From Sordariomycetes sp. S80-01Y (lineage: Eukaryota > Ascomycota > Sordariomycetes), in contig JAXQJY010000024.1 in the NCBI GenBank assembly GCA_037042185.1, positions 1,054,001 to 1,118,000 on the forward strand: 64,000 nt of DNA. The letters are read 5' to 3'. Of this stretch, positions 1 to 10,630 are shown one piece after another (within the stretch, counting starts at the first letter, position 1; each line of letters starts with the position of its first letter). The position numbers and the translations under genes were made by a program. The notes under the pieces were generated by a model. It made no database searches. It was not told the origin of the DNA and saw only the letters and a list, made by a program, of their open reading frames with translations.

Positions 1-118
1 GCTTCATGGGCGTGTTGGCCACGTGGTCGTTGTAGAGCTTCTCGAAGACGGGATCCAACTTGCCCGCCATGGAAGGGTGCAGCGGCTGCAAAGCCTCGTG
101 TTTGCCGTCCGAGGCCAT
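1..118 (-). CDS. N-terminus of a cut-off gene, possibly alpha/beta-hydrolase esterase
   Basis: An ATG on the minus strand at 118 opens a frame that runs off the left edge, giving about 39 residues. The start reads MASDGKHEALQPLHPSM and continues with a segment rich in charged and aromatic residues (KLDPVFEKLY). This kind of opening, with a short 'LHPS...KLDPEF' stretch before the hydrolase core, is common in fungal alpha/beta-hydrolase-3 esterases. The catalytic core lies outside the window, so the family is an inference. The gene is divergent from the FAD monooxygenase at 866. Confidence 0.45.
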   Translation of the reverse strand, partial: MASDGKHEALQPLHPSMAGKLDPVFEKLYNDHVANTPMK

Positions 119-865
119 CGTGGGAGTTGTAATTTGCGGTTGGAGTAGATGTTGAGGTGAGGAGGAGGGGATCCCGCCAGCTACCTTGGCTACGGATGAG
201 AGCTACATATAGGCCGACGCTAGTCGACGGGAATCTGGCTGTCAGATCTACGCCGTCGCAAATCTGGAGGCGGTAACTCTGAAACAAATTCCTGAGCCTC
301 AATATTGCTTTGGGGCTCTGGGGTTCTGGGGCTCTGGACTGATTCCTCCCATCCACGCTGAGAGACAAAGCGCGCCAAGTGGCCGTCGGAACTGGCGGCG
401 CTACAGAAGCTGTCGGATTGCAGAGTGGCCCTCCCATCCCCTCCCCTCCCCTCTTCGCTTAGCACTACCGACGGTGCGCGCGCGCTGCCCCTCAGTTCAG
501 GCGTCGCTTCGCTGGAGCCGTGAGATGGTCCGCTCTCGGGCCAATAATGTATAATGTCGACATGATCTGACCTGCATCTGTCGATCACAGCCAACGTCGG
601 GATGCTGCTCCCCAATAATACGAGCTGGCGCCAGCGCAGAGGCTGACGGCCACCAGTGGCACTGACACTGCACCTGCGCAGTAGGACTATGGAAGGCGAC
701 GGCGCGGCGGGAGCTTGAACCTGAGGAGGGGCACCGCGAGGGGTTCGAGAGGATCTCCCGCATCACGTCCCCCTCAGTGATCCGCCCCCCAGGACCCTGC
801 CAGTGCCATCCTCAGGCTGCCCAGACACCAAAAGCCACTCCCGTCGCGAGTCAGTTGACGAAACC
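119..865. promoter_or_regulatory. Divergent intergenic region
   Basis: This stretch lies between two divergent starts (118 minus, 866 plus) and must carry both promoters. Open frames here overlap each other on both strands and show no family signature. I see no clear TATA box or repeat beyond short C/T-rich runs near 425-460. Confidence 0.5.
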
Positions 866-2291
866 ATGGCCATCGCTCAATCACTGCCCCAGGGAACGCC
901 TGAACAGCCCGTCATCATCATCGGCGCAGGCGTCGTCGGCCTGACGCTCGCGCATGGGCTGGCCAATGTGAGTGTCGTCCATCCCACCGGGTGCGGACCT
1001 TGCCCTTTGGGGTCCAACAAGCAGGAGAACAACAGCAAGGCTTGACTGCCTGCTCTTGAGGTCAATGGCTGCTTCTGGTGAATTGGGATGCGAGACAATG
1101 TGCTAACGATGCGCGCTCGCCCAGGCCGACATTCCCTTTGAAATCTACGAACGTGATGAGACGACTACGTCGAGAGACCAGGGCTGGGCGATTACGCTGC
1201 ACTGGGCGCTGGCGTTTCTGAGGCAGCTGCTGGACTCCACGGCCTTGGAGCGCGTGGATGCCACCCAGGTCGACCCCGAGATCGCCAAGAATGACACGGG
1301 CAACTTTCTCTTCCTGAACTTGGAAACCTTGGAGACCAAGTTCCGCATCCCGCCCAACGACCGGCGACGCGTCGGCAGATTGAGGTTCCGAGAGGCACTG
1401 CTCGAGGACCCGAGGGTGGGCGGCAAGGTGCACTGGGGGAAGAAGCTCAACAGCATCGATGTTCAACAAGATGGCAGCGTCAAGGCCACATTTGTCGATG
1501 GACACAGCACGGTGGGCAGCGTCATCGTTGGTGCTGAGGGCACCAACTCGCGCACGCGCCAGTATCTCTGCCCGGAGACGTACAAGAACCACCGCCTCGC
1601 TGTCAAGCTCCTCGGCGCGGGTGTCAACATGACGCCCGAGCAAGCTACACCTTTGCGCCAGATCGACCCATTGCTGTTCCAGGGCTGCCACCCCGCAACG
1701 AACAACTTCCTCTGGGTATCAACACTGGAGACCCCCGCCACGAACGGCAGCGAAGGAACGGGGAAGGAGTACTACAAAATGCAGCTTATCCTGTCCTGGC
1801 CGGTCGGGACGCCGGAGGACGAGCATGTTCCCGAGACAGATGCCGGGCTGGCGCAAGAAATGAAGCGACGAGCAGCCTCCTTCCACCCAACCCTCCGGCA
1901 AGCCGTTGACCTCGTCCCCGAGCACGACGGCGTCCGCGAGATCGTCATTCAAGACTGGCCCTGCCTGCCCTGGGACAACCGCTCCGGCGCCGTGACCCTT
2001 GTCGGCGACGCGGCGCACGCCATGACCATGTTCCGCGGCGAGGCCGCCAACCACGGCATCATGGACGCCTTCCACCTGACCCGCGCGCTCAAGCTCATGT
2101 ACCAGGGCAAGGTGGGCAGGAAGGAGGCGCTGGATGGCTACGAGGCCGAGATGAGGGAGCGCACAGAGACGGCGGTGCTGTGGAGCAGGGAGGCGTGCCT
2201 GGGCGCGCACGACTGGCACGGGCTGAACGAGAAGAGCGCCGTCTTGAGGAGGAGGGCCATCAAGATGCCGAGTGATTTTGAGGACGTATAG
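866..2291 (+). CDS. FAD-dependent monooxygenase (PHBH-type, two exons)
   Basis: Exons 866-967 and 1125-2291 give 422 residues. The intron at 968-1124 has a GTGAGT donor, a TGCTAAC branch site and a CCCAG acceptor. The first exon encodes the Rossmann motif VIIIGAGVVGLTLAHGL (GxGxxG) for FAD binding. The second carries the family's GD motif, VTLVGDAAHAMTMFRGEAAN, close to residue 330, which contacts the FAD ribityl chain. This places it among aromatic-ring or polyketide hydroxylating flavoenzymes using NAD(P)H. The substrate cannot be read from sequence. The usual middle DG motif is only weakly visible (VIVGAEGTNSRTRQ). It converges on the LYS1 gene and is not in an obvious biosynthetic cluster. 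No signal peptide or membrane anchor is seen. Confidence 0.85.
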
Positions 2292-2570
2292 GGTGTCCTC
2301 GACGCTTGGGCATTCTGGTGACGATGCCAACGTGAGGTGGGAGAGGATTAGAATGATGAGACATGATTAGTCTTGGTCAATATGGGCCCATGGATGATAA
2401 TAATTTTGAATTGCTGTTCCAGTTTGGAAACACAACAGACAAGCACACTCCTCTATGTTCCTTTCTTGACGTCTTGGTCCATCTCCAACGCCGTTTTCCC
2501 TGGTTTTCCCGTTTTACTTTCCTAGCCTAATCGATTGCTCTTATCCAGGCTGCTTCCCGAATCTGCTCAT

Positions 2571-3746
2571 CTATACCTCCTTGGTCCGCAGGTTCTCCGG
2601 CAGCAACGCAACCTTCTCGTTGAACAGCTTCTCCGCGTCGACCCAGACCCTCGCCGTGTCGCGGTCCTTCAGCTGCAGCAGGCTCTCCTTGAGCCCCTCG
2701 CTGAAGCTCTCGCTCGCCTCCCTGGGCAGCATGCTCGGCAGGTGGTCGATGGAGATGACGCTCAGGGGCTTGTTGTCGTTCTTGTCGTCCTTGATCTCCA
2801 CGGGCACCGTCGGGTCCTCGAAGGTGGTGTTGATGTCGTAGATGGGGATCGGGTTGTGCGGGTTGGTCGTGTCGCAGGACACGTCCACGACGACGCCGAG
2901 GTTACGTCCGGGGGCGGACAGGAGGTCGTTGTTGACGAAGGGGGGGATCGGCTCGGAGAGGTAGATGGCGTTCAGGAAGATGTCGTGCTTGGCAATCTCC
3001 TCGTACGGGCCGTGGCGGTCCTTGGTCTCGCCGATGTCCCAGCGCGTGATGTTCTCCTCGGGGATGCCGGCCTTGACGAACAGGTCGCACGCACCGCGGC
3101 CGCAGCGGCCCAGCGCACCCAGGACCATGGCCGTGGGCTTGCGGCCGAGCTTCTTCTCGCCGGCGACGAGATCCTCGCGGATCTGGCTGACCAGCTCGTC
3201 CTCGTTGAAGTAGTATCCCCTTCCGTCGGTGAAGGAGCCGACGCTGGGGAGCTTCTTGGAGGGGTTCTCCAGCTGCCACGCCCACGTCTTCAAGCCGAGG
3301 GCAGCGCCCGTGAAGCCGGCATGGTAGCCAAAGGCGCTCACCCTCCTCCCCTGCTCGTCGACAAGGAACTCCAGGTCATACAGCACGCTTCCGCCGCGCG
3401 GGTACCGACCGAGGACCTCCTGCCACCCACCCTGGTTCTTGTAGACGTGCGCAAAGGCAATGTGCGAGTTCCTCAGCGGGAAGCTCTCCTCGGGCAGCTC
3501 CTTGAGGCCCAGGATGAGGGTTCCGTCAGCGGCGTCGGGCCAGGTGCCGGCCGGGACGAGCTTGGCGCCCACGGCCTCGTACTCGGCGTCCTCGAAGATG
3601 CGGCGGTAGTTGGGATCCGAGGGCGAGCGCTCGACGGAGACGGGGTAGCCGGCGGAGATGAGGCTGCCGATGACGGCGGGGGAGAAGGACCGGTGCTCGA
3701 GGGGCTTCTGCTCGGCGCGGAGGAGGATTGGCGGGTAGGACGACAT
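2571..3746 (-). CDS. LYS1: Saccharopine dehydrogenase (NAD+, L-lysine-forming)
   Basis: This single exon encodes 391 residues and catalyses the last step of the fungal alpha-aminoadipate pathway, splitting saccharopine into lysine and 2-oxoglutarate with NAD+. The start MSSYPPILLRAEQKPLEHRS and the segment HIAFAHVYKNQGGW are hallmarks of the LYS1 family. A Rossmann stretch AMVLGALGRCGRGA lies near residue 210, and VVVDVSCDTTNPHNP follows. The length is slightly above the usual 370. The frame stays open upstream as far as 4085, but the family N-terminus begins at 3746, so I chose that ATG. The C-terminus ends TKEV, with no peroxisomal SKL-like tripeptide. Two Gcn4/CPC1-type elements lie 250-350 bases upstream, which fits control by amino-acid starvation. 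Confidence 0.95.
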   Translation of the reverse strand: MSSYPPILLRAEQKPLEHRSFSPAVIGSLISAGYPVSVERSPSDPNYRRIFEDAEYEAVGAKLVPAGTWPDAADGTLILGLKELPEESFPLRNSHIAFAHVYKNQGGWQEVLGRYPRGGSVLYDLEFLVDEQGRRVSAFGYHAGFTGAALGLKTWAWQLENPSKKLPSVGSFTDGRGYYFNEDELVSQIREDLVAGEKKLGRKPTAMVLGALGRCGRGACDLFVKAGIPEENITRWDIGETKDRHGPYEEIAKHDIFLNAIYLSEPIPPFVNNDLLSAPGRNLGVVVDVSCDTTNPHNPIPIYDINTTFEDPTVPVEIKDDKNDNKPLSVISIDHLPSMLPREASESFSEGLKESLLQLKDRDTARVWVDAEKLFNEKVALLPENLRTKEV

Positions 3747-3998
3747 TGTGGCGGTTTGATCGTGTTGGTGAGGTGGTGTAGCTGAAAAAAAGTTGTTGGA
3801 GGGAGGTTTTGGCGGGGTAGTTGTGACGAGCTTTGGAGGGGTCCAATTGGGTTGCTCTTCAATCAGGCGGTGAGAGGGTATCAAGGTGATCAGGGCGAGG
3901 ACAATTGGCGGGTAAGATGAGTATCTAGAGGAGCAAAACTCGGGTTGCGTTTCGAGAAGTCGGATTGTCTCTGCCTCTGCCTCCTTGACGCCAATTGT

Positions 3999-4005
3999 TG
4001 ACTCA
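3999..4005. promoter_or_regulatory. Gcn4/CPC1-type site TGACTCA
   Basis: A perfect TGACTCA lies about 255 bases upstream of the LYS1 start. This is the consensus for the bZIP activator of general amino-acid control (Gcn4, CPC1 or CpcA). Function is inferred from the match and the neighbouring gene. Confidence 0.6.
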
Positions 4006-4084
4006 GGGTCGTGGGCCGGACGATCCCGATACCGGCCGGCATCGCCAGCTGGGGAGACTTGCCTACCCTGTGTCATCAACTCCA

Positions 4085-4095
4085 TGACTCAGTCA
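4085..4095. promoter_or_regulatory. Palindromic Gcn4/CPC1-type site TGACTCAGTCA
   Basis: This is an 11-base perfect inverted repeat centred on the middle C, containing TGACTCA. It lies about 340 bases upstream of LYS1 and is the second bZIP element in the same promoter. Confidence 0.6.
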
Positions 4096-4866
4096 ATGGT
4101 GTTCGACGGGGAGCATCGGCTGCGGGTTGAAAGCTGCTTTTGCATCGAATGTTTGTAAGTTATTTCAATGGTCACAAGTATTTATTTGATGGATGCCTTG
4201 TGCTGATATTTAACCGAGGCCATGAACGCAATAAGCTGGAGTCGCACTTAATAACGTTTGTTCAAAAACTCTGTGGACCCAGTGCAGGTACTCACCAACC
4301 GTTTTATCTCATGCTGAAGACGCTGCCAGCCCAAAAGGGTACATACTTCGGCCAACATTGCTGCATTCAAAGCCATTTATTCGTTTGTTGGCGTGAGGTA
4401 CTACGCCTTCTTTCCTAGTCCGAACCAGGACGCCCACCGTATCTTGGCATTGTGGCCCAAGAGTCTCAACGACAGGATACAGTACTGAAGGTTGGATAAT
4501 CTAGTAACAAGCTACCGACCACTCATGGTAGACCAGCCATTTGTAGCAACCTTCGCATAATTCATCGTCCAGACAAAGTACTGAGCAATTTCGTTTTCTT
4601 TGATGTATTGAAAGGGGCGGAAAGTACAGTCGTACGCTATAAGACGGGGAGGAAAACCTGCTATTGGCTGTACTAGGTCGAGAGGACCAGAAGACGTGAC
4701 AAGCATCACTCGCATGAAGGCCGCATAGTGAAAGAAGATTCACGTTTATCTAGTGTACAGCGGGTGGGGCTTTTCATCGACCACTCCCTACCCCTTTTAT
4801 AGCCCTTAAGTTTCCTTCACAGTCTCTCGTCCCTTTTCCCTTTTGCTGAAACCACAATCTGACATC

Positions 4867-5733
4867 TCATATCTTCCGGAGTGTCTGTTTGACTTCGTAA
4901 ATCTTCTCGCAGCCCCAACAAATTGGCTTGATCTTGCTGCCGGCGTCCCTGCACGCCTCCCACAGCACCTCACCAGCTTGCATCAACTCCAAGCTTCTCC
5001 CCTGCTCCCCAATGTGCCAGCCGCACTCGCAGAAGCTGATGTCAACGTAGAGACCGTCTCTCAGATCCAGATCAAGGTCGCCAAAATACTTCAGTCGATA
5101 CGGCGTGAGGTCGAAATGGTTGACCTTCGGCTTGATATCCTCCTTGAACATCTGCCACTGATCCCTGACACCCACGGCCGACACCGCGAGGCTGTAGACG
5201 ATTCTCTCATGGTTCTCAAGCGCGGCAATCCTCATGGCTGCGCTTCTTTCAACCCTCGGCACTGGACGGGCTGGATGGCAAGACTTATCCTCGGCCCTCC
5301 TGAGTTTAATAACCAACTTCCTCCTTCGACCCGTCCAGGCTTCGATGAAGTAGTCGTTGGCTGCATCGTAGATCGCGGCCAGGCCCTCAATGCAGTTGGT
5401 CTTCCCTTGAACGATGGGTCGAGCGCCGGCCTCTCGCGGTACCAAGAGAGTGTAGCTCCGCACGAGATCGAGCTCCCGATAGTGGTATACGGATTCGAGG
5501 AGCCGAATGACGCGGTAGTGGAGGTTGTTTGGGCCGGGTCCTATGTCAGAGAAGACTCCTTCTTTGGAGCTGCGCCTCCTTGCAGGGTCGATGCCGCGCT
5601 CGGATGTCGGTGTGAAGAGCGAAGGGGGGGTCGGCGGTGGAGGAGTGGGTGGACTGGGCGGGAGAGGTGGTGCGACCCAGCCGGGGCCGCGAAACCTGAC
5701 GGCGTCTCTGATGAGGTCGTATGGAAGAGGCAT
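4867..5733 (-). CDS. Hypothetical protein with proline-rich N-terminal segment
   Basis: This single open frame of 288 residues starts at the ATG at 5733 (MPLPYDLIRDAVRFRGPGW). The open frame continues four codons upstream but without an ATG. A proline-rich stretch lies at about residues 22-42. The second half has a cysteine group (SFCECGWH, then CWGCEK near the C-terminus) that could bind metal. There is no signal peptide or membrane segment. I do not recognise the family. Consistent GC-rich third positions and an uninterrupted frame over 860 bases, plus the ordered hydrophobic pattern in the C-terminal half, argue that it is real. A 310-residue frame on the opposite strand over the same bases looks like its mirror. 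Confidence 0.6.
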   Translation of the reverse strand: MPLPYDLIRDAVRFRGPGWVAPPLPPSPPTPPPPTPPSLFTPTSERGIDPARRRSSKEGVFSDIGPGPNNLHYRVIRLLESVYHYRELDLVRSYTLLVPREAGARPIVQGKTNCIEGLAAIYDAANDYFIEAWTGRRRKLVIKLRRAEDKSCHPARPVPRVERSAAMRIAALENHERIVYSLAVSAVGVRDQWQMFKEDIKPKVNHFDLTPYRLKYFGDLDLDLRDGLYVDISFCECGWHIGEQGRSLELMQAGEVLWEACRDAGSKIKPICWGCEKIYEVKQTLRKI

Positions 5734-6907
5734 GGCGAAGATCAAAGAGAACGATTAGATGCTGGTTTGTGGTGAACGTCCCTCAGCGTAGAAGTCGAAC
5801 CCTTCGCCGCGTGTTGTAGCGCGGCTGCGAAGGGGTGAGGTGAGTTCAAGGAGTTGCAGATGAGTTGCAATAGAAGTACGCTGAAGGCGGGAAACATGGA
5901 GGGCGGATGGGGAATTAGGTACCGTAGCCAGTAAAGAATTCAAGATGAAGCAGGTGCGAGCAGCTGGTTGTTCTTTCCTTGTTGCTTTGTTCTCAGGTCA
6001 GGCTCAGGTTCGACGGACGGCCAGGGAACGCGTCAGAGGCGGCCAGATGCGGACAGAAGGTTGGCTCAAACAGAGGACCAGCTGGTCAATTCATTCTGAG
6101 TATAGCTGAATCCATTTAGTCCGCACGAAGAAGGGCGAGACAGCAACTCAAGCCTCCTGAGGTTGTTTGATGGGATTGCTCACAGAGTCCATATTTTCAG
6201 ACTATAGAACTACTACTCATGTTCAAAACACAGAAAGACCCCTTGAAAGCTAAATATTAACCAAGGAAAACTCATCGAATGGCTTTTGTGGATGTGCTTC
6301 CACGGTAATTCGCGAGACGTGATGGATCTGTTCTTACCCTTTTGCCTCTTTACCCCTGACGGAGCCCTCAGGTTAGGGGCAGTGGCTAGACAACCAACCC
6401 CATTGACCAGTCGCGAGTCCTGCAAACTAAGAAAGACTTCTTAGAACGCTTGGATGAATGCCTATGTCACCTATCCAACGCAAACGCTTCAACATGCCCG
6501 TACTCAAGATTGGGAGCCAGGGTTCGTAGCTCGTTCAGCAGTTGCTCCCATCGCTCCGCCGATTCCCAAGTCCCAGGCCTTCAGGACAGCTCAGCAGGCG
6601 CTTTACGAATGTAAGAGAGCTGGGAAGCCTATATCAGCTGCTTCAGGATAACCGTTGCGGATGCTCGGCACAGTCCGAGCACGGCGACCAGGGGTCGTGG
6701 CCGAATGAGGCAGGTCAAGATCTTCTATCGAGTTTTCCTCCAAAAGTTCGCCCGACTCACCCTCGTAAGGCTGAGATGCTGACATGGAGCTTGATAAAAC
6801 CGTTAATAAAAGCAGTACCCCGCAAAGTTAACTTTATTTTGTCTCAAAGGCGTTTCCCCTACTTCTTACAGCTCAACACATTGCCGGAAGCCACTCAGCT
6901 GGTCAAC
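5734..6907. other. Intergenic region, no gene seen
   Basis: This stretch lies between the hypothetical gene (minus) and the secreted esterase (plus). The frame of the esterase is open upstream to about 6542, but that extension has no conserved pattern and precedes a clear signal peptide. It is probably promoter and 5' leader. Confidence 0.5.
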
Positions 6908-7990
6908 ATGAAGCTGGCTCTGGCAGCCCTCCTGCCCGCCGCCCTGGCACAGCTCTTCCCTGTGCCAGAGGGCTACAAAGTTCAAAGAACATACACGGAA
7001 CTGATAGACTCCTCCCGAATTGACCCCTTCAACTCGTCCCACCCCCGCCGAATGATGGTCTCCCAATTCAAGCCTGTCACCGACTGCAAGAAGACCTGCA
7101 TCACCCCCTACATGACACCCGAAATGGCACAGATACAAGACGAAATCCTTACCGACTACTTAGGAGACATCGGCTGGCCATCTGGCCTTCTTGCTGGGCT
7201 GGAGACCGAGTTCTGCTGCGAATCTGCCGAGAGTGACAAGCGCAAGTTCCCCAAGATTTTGTTCGGCACTGGGCTGAACACGACGCGAACGTGGTACTCA
7301 AGCATAGCGCAACATCTCGCCGCGCTCGGCTACGAGATCATCGTCATGGACCACCCTTACGAATCCGACGTGGTGGAGTTCCCAGATGGAGAGATCATCT
7401 TTGGTGGCGCCATTGGCAGGGATCCCGAGGACTTGGAGGAGATTCAATTTGGACTCGATGTCAGAGCTGACGACGTCAAATTCGTGCTTGACCATTTCAA
7501 GATCTGCAAGACGGTCTATATTGGACAGAGCTACGGCGGTGCAGCCGCTGCGACCGTCATGCCCGACGAGCCGCGCATCGCAGCCGGCGTCAACCTCGAC
7601 GGCGCGCTCTGGGGTCGCGCCATCGAAGCCGGCGTTCCCAGGCCATTCCTGCAATTCGGCCAAGTCGGCCACAATGACTTTGACCCCAGTTGGGCGCAGT
7701 TCTGGAAAGCGATGGACGAGAAACACCCGGATGTGTGGACGCGGGAACTGATGCTAGAGGACTCAATTCATGGGAGTTTCTATGACATGTCGGTGCTGGG
7801 CGACGTGACCGGCCTCAGAGATAACGAGGAGCTGGTCGAGGGCTTCTTCGGAAAGGTTACGGGCGAGAGGGTCATGGGGGTGCTGAGGGCGTATTTGGGC
7901 GATTACATCGAGTTTGCGATGGAAGAGGGAGACGAGGGTTTGTTGAGCGGCGAGAGTGAGGAGTGGCCGGACGTGAAGTTCCTGAGATGA
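6908..7990 (+). CDS. Secreted PAF-acetylhydrolase-like lipase/esterase
   Basis: This single exon encodes 360 residues. The ATG at 6908 was chosen because it begins a clean signal peptide (MKLALAALLPAALAQ), although the frame is open further upstream. The sequence follows the platelet-activating-factor acetylhydrolase family (PF03403). An oxyanion region ILFGTGLNTTRTWYSS is followed by the nucleophile elbow GQSYGG (Ser208), then Asp231 in NLDG and His288 in SIHGSF. The Ser-Asp-His spacing (23 and 57 residues) matches the known family closely. It should cleave short or oxidised acyl groups from phospholipids or similar esters outside the cell. The cysteines at DCKKTC and FCCES suggest disulfides. 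The gene stands alone, with no operon-like partner. Confidence 0.85.
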   Translation: MKLALAALLPAALAQLFPVPEGYKVQRTYTELIDSSRIDPFNSSHPRRMMVSQFKPVTDCKKTCITPYMTPEMAQIQDEILTDYLGDIGWPSGLLAGLETEFCCESAESDKRKFPKILFGTGLNTTRTWYSSIAQHLAALGYEIIVMDHPYESDVVEFPDGEIIFGGAIGRDPEDLEEIQFGLDVRADDVKFVLDHFKICKTVYIGQSYGGAAAATVMPDEPRIAAGVNLDGALWGRAIEAGVPRPFLQFGQVGHNDFDPSWAQFWKAMDEKHPDVWTRELMLEDSIHGSFYDMSVLGDVTGLRDNEELVEGFFGKVTGERVMGVLRAYLGDYIEFAMEEGDEGLLSGESEEWPDVKFLR

Positions 7991-8526
7991 TAGGCTGGGC
8001 CTTCGGTGTCTGACATATGCTGAGCCACCTAAGGTAGATCTATGTTACTTTGAAAGTCTAGGACAGCCGGTGCCTCCATCCAGTAGTATTGATAGAAGTC
8101 AAGATCCTTCGAAATTTCAAAGATGGCGGGCCACATAACATCACATACGCTGGCACAACCACTTCTTTTCGCTTGTTAATCAACATCCATCGATGCGACG
8201 CTGCAACTGCCAAATCGTCCGCAAAGTCCGACGAATCGGCACCGAATAGGGAAGATATCAGGCCTACAGGGGGGGTCCAGGGCCCGTCTTGGAAATGGCG
8301 CCAATTATAGGCGGCGGTGCCAACGACTACTGGGGCAGGTGAGACTCTTTTGCGTCATTGTTGACGGCGGGCAGAGACGCCTCGAAGCGTGTCAGCCGTT
8401 AACCCCGCGTCCAACTCCCACAACAGTGATCAGCCGGAAGACTCTGCTCGCTGATATATAAACTCTCACTGAGCTTCTCAGTTTCATTCACTTGACCGTT
8501 CATCCCGCTGCCAAATAATCATCAGG
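7991..8526. promoter_or_regulatory. Intergenic region with SDR promoter
   Basis: No gene is seen. A TATA-like TATATAAA at 8455-8462 sits about 65 bases before the SDR start. The rest is unremarkable. Confidence 0.5.
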
Positions 8527-9519
8527 ATGGCCAACCTCGCAAAGACCGTCGTCGCGACCGGTGTCTCGTCCGGGCTGGTAAGCCTCCCTCAGAGCCTCAG
8601 CATGAATGAAACTCACTCACAGCGATTGATTCCAGGGCTTCGAAGCTATACGCCAGCTTCTTGAGCAGTCGCAGCCCTACCGCATCATTCTCGGCGCCCG
8701 CAACACCCAGCGCACCCAGGAGGCCTACGACGCCCTGACCTTCGACCGCGCCACCAACCCCATCACCATCCTGCCCCTCGAGCTCAACAACCTGCGCAAC
8801 ATCCAGACCTTCGCCAAGGAGACCCTCGCCAAGGTCGGCCAGGACCCAATTGACTATCTGCTGCTGAACGCCGGTATCAGCAATGGTGCCGAGCAGCCTG
8901 GTCCGCACGGTAGCAAGTGGTGCGAGAGCGTGGTCGTGAACCACCTGAGCCACCACTACCTGATGCATCTCCTGCGCGAGAAGCTGGTGTCTTCCAAGTC
9001 GAGGGTCGTCTTTGTCTCGTCGGGCGCCATCCGCATGGTCTCGGACGACATGATCCCCCAGCTGGAGCACGACTGCAAGGGCGGCTCCGGGGTCGAGGGC
9101 AAGAAGATCTATGCCGAGACCAAGTTCATTGCTCTGCTGGGTGCGCACTGGTGGCGCCGTCAGCTGCTCGGATCCAACGAGGTCGTCGCTACTTCGCCTG
9201 GTCTGATCCCGGCGACCGGTATCTCGAGGGGGCACAACTTGCAGCTGAACCACAACTCTCCTGATGCGAAGAGCCCCGCCGAGGGTAAGTTGTCCCATCT
9301 GCGGGATGCTGTTCACTAAGCTTACTGTTCATAGGCGGTGCCAACGTTCTTCGCGCCATGTTCGAGAGTCCCCTCCCCAAGGACCCCGAGCAGATCTTCC
9401 TTACCAGCTGGGGCGAGTGGTGGCCCAAGGACGTCTACGCCCACTCTCTTGACAAGGATCTGCAGGACAAGTGGTGTCCAAGCAAGGAGCAGCTGGAGAA
9501 GGAGGAGAATCTTGTCTAG
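8527..9519 (+). CDS. Short-chain dehydrogenase/reductase (three exons)
   Basis: Exons 8527-8577, 8636-9284 and 9335-9519 give 294 residues; donors are GTAAGC and GTAAGT, acceptors TCCAG and CATAG. The cofactor motif TGVSSGLG is at residues 11-18, split by the first intron. NAGISNG follows near residue 100. The active-site serine is in VVFVSSGAI, and the catalytic YAETK is about 30 residues later. The substrate is unknown. The loop layout resembles fungal WW-domain oxidoreductase or protochlorophyllide-reductase-like SDRs. The C-terminal exon encodes a tryptophan-containing tail (SWGEWWPKDVY). There is no signal peptide, so it is probably cytosolic. It lies tail to tail with the cyclase-family gene, with only 55 bases between stops. 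Confidence 0.85.
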
Positions 9520-9574
9520 ACAATAGAAAGTCATTTCGGATAGCATTGAGAAATTGAGCATGTAATTGTTCGAA

Positions 9575-10630
9575 TCAAAATATAGCGACTCCGTTGGGCG
9601 TACTGGCCACCCCGCCAGGGACCTGTCAATGTCAGCTTCCCTTCCCATCGTCCCACCTCCGTGCGATGAACTCACCCTCAGCGGCATACTACTGAAGAAG
9701 AAGCTCCACCGCTTCCTCTTCTCACATTCCCTGCTTAGTCCCTCCAAATCAAACAGCTCTCCCAACGTCAACCCCCAGCCAGCCAGACACCACTCGTGCA
9801 GCCAGAACTTGGGGTCCTGACACGGCCACGCCTCAAAGCTCGGCTGGTCGCCAACCAGCGCGCTGAATCCATTTTCCCACAGCCACTTGAGCGTCTCCTC
9901 GCTCGACTCGATGCCGATGGCCGGGGGTGTGGTCATGTCCGCGAGCTCCTGACGCTTGGCCGGGGTGATCTTGTCGTAGGCGCGGATGTAGCCGGAGCGA
10001 ATGAAGAGTATGTCGCCCTTGCGCAGCGTTATGTTCTGGTGAGCCGCAACAGCTTTGAGGTCGGAAACAGTGATGGATGTTGGTGCGAAGATGGCGGGAT
10101 CGTGGCCTTGGGAATCTGCCCAGGCAGCGTAGTCGAGGAGGACGCCTCTTCCAACAACGCCTCCTTTCTCGACCCAAGCTGTACCCCTTAGTATCTAGTC
10201 TCCTCTCTGGCTCATCTCACCCAGACTTACAGTGAATTCCCAGCACGTCGCTTTCATTGAGATCCTTGAATGTCTTCCCGTTGAAAAATACCCCTTCCTT
10301 CTGATACCCGAAGTGCCTGAAGCCATCCCATTGACTGCTGCTCTGCGTGTTGAACTCCAACATGTCGTCGTTCACCACCCGCTCCCCCTTGCGCCACATC
10401 TCGTGCCTGAGCGGCTTCCTGCCGAAGCACGGGGTCGTCAGGTGGCCGAGACGCAGATCGACCGACACGCGACCACCGTCTTGGATCTCACGGGCCGCCA
10501 GCGCCGTGTTCTCCGGCGTCAGCAGGTTCAGCATGCCGAGCTCGTCCTGCGGCCCAAAGAGGTGCCAGGCGTTTCCAGGCGGGCCATCCTTGACGAGTGG
10601 GAGGGCGGAGAAGGGCGGTAGTTCGGGCAT
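9575..10630 (-). CDS. Cyclase-family hydrolase (kynurenine-formamidase-like fold, three exons)
   Basis: Exons 10231-10630, 9676-10178 and 9575-9622 give 316 residues; introns are 52 and 53 bases. The protein belongs to the putative cyclase family (PF04199), metal-dependent amide or ester hydrolases that include bacterial kynurenine formamidase. Diagnostic stretches are NTQSSSQWDGFRHFGYQ near residue 105, GRGVLLDYAAWA, the GDILFIRSGY strand, and the family's C-terminal signature RWSFFFSSMPLRVPGG, which is only completed when the last short exon is joined. The exact substrate in fungi is not established. The model rests on this signature and on a multiple-of-three sum. A CTATAAG box lies at 10730-10736, about 100 bases upstream of the start. 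Confidence 0.87.

Larger units (their letters stand above)
3747..4866. other. Intergenic region upstream of LYS1
   Basis: This carries the LYS1 promoter on its left side and then about 750 bases with no recognisable gene. Short open frames at 4140-4418 and 4501-4743 lack family motifs and sit in relatively AT-rich sequence, unlike the GC3-rich genes around them. Confidence 0.5.

Noticed and set aside
220-766. Two minus-strand frames upstream of the FAD monooxygenase
   Set aside because: Overlapping frames with no motif in a divergent promoter region.
2535-3785. A 416-codon plus-strand frame opposite LYS1
   Set aside because: Shadow of the saccharopine dehydrogenase gene.
4843-5775. A 310-codon plus-strand frame overlapping the hypothetical gene
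   Set aside because: Lower quality pattern than the minus-strand frame, with Arg/Gly-rich 3' end typical of an antisense mirror. Some doubt remains because neither product is recognised.
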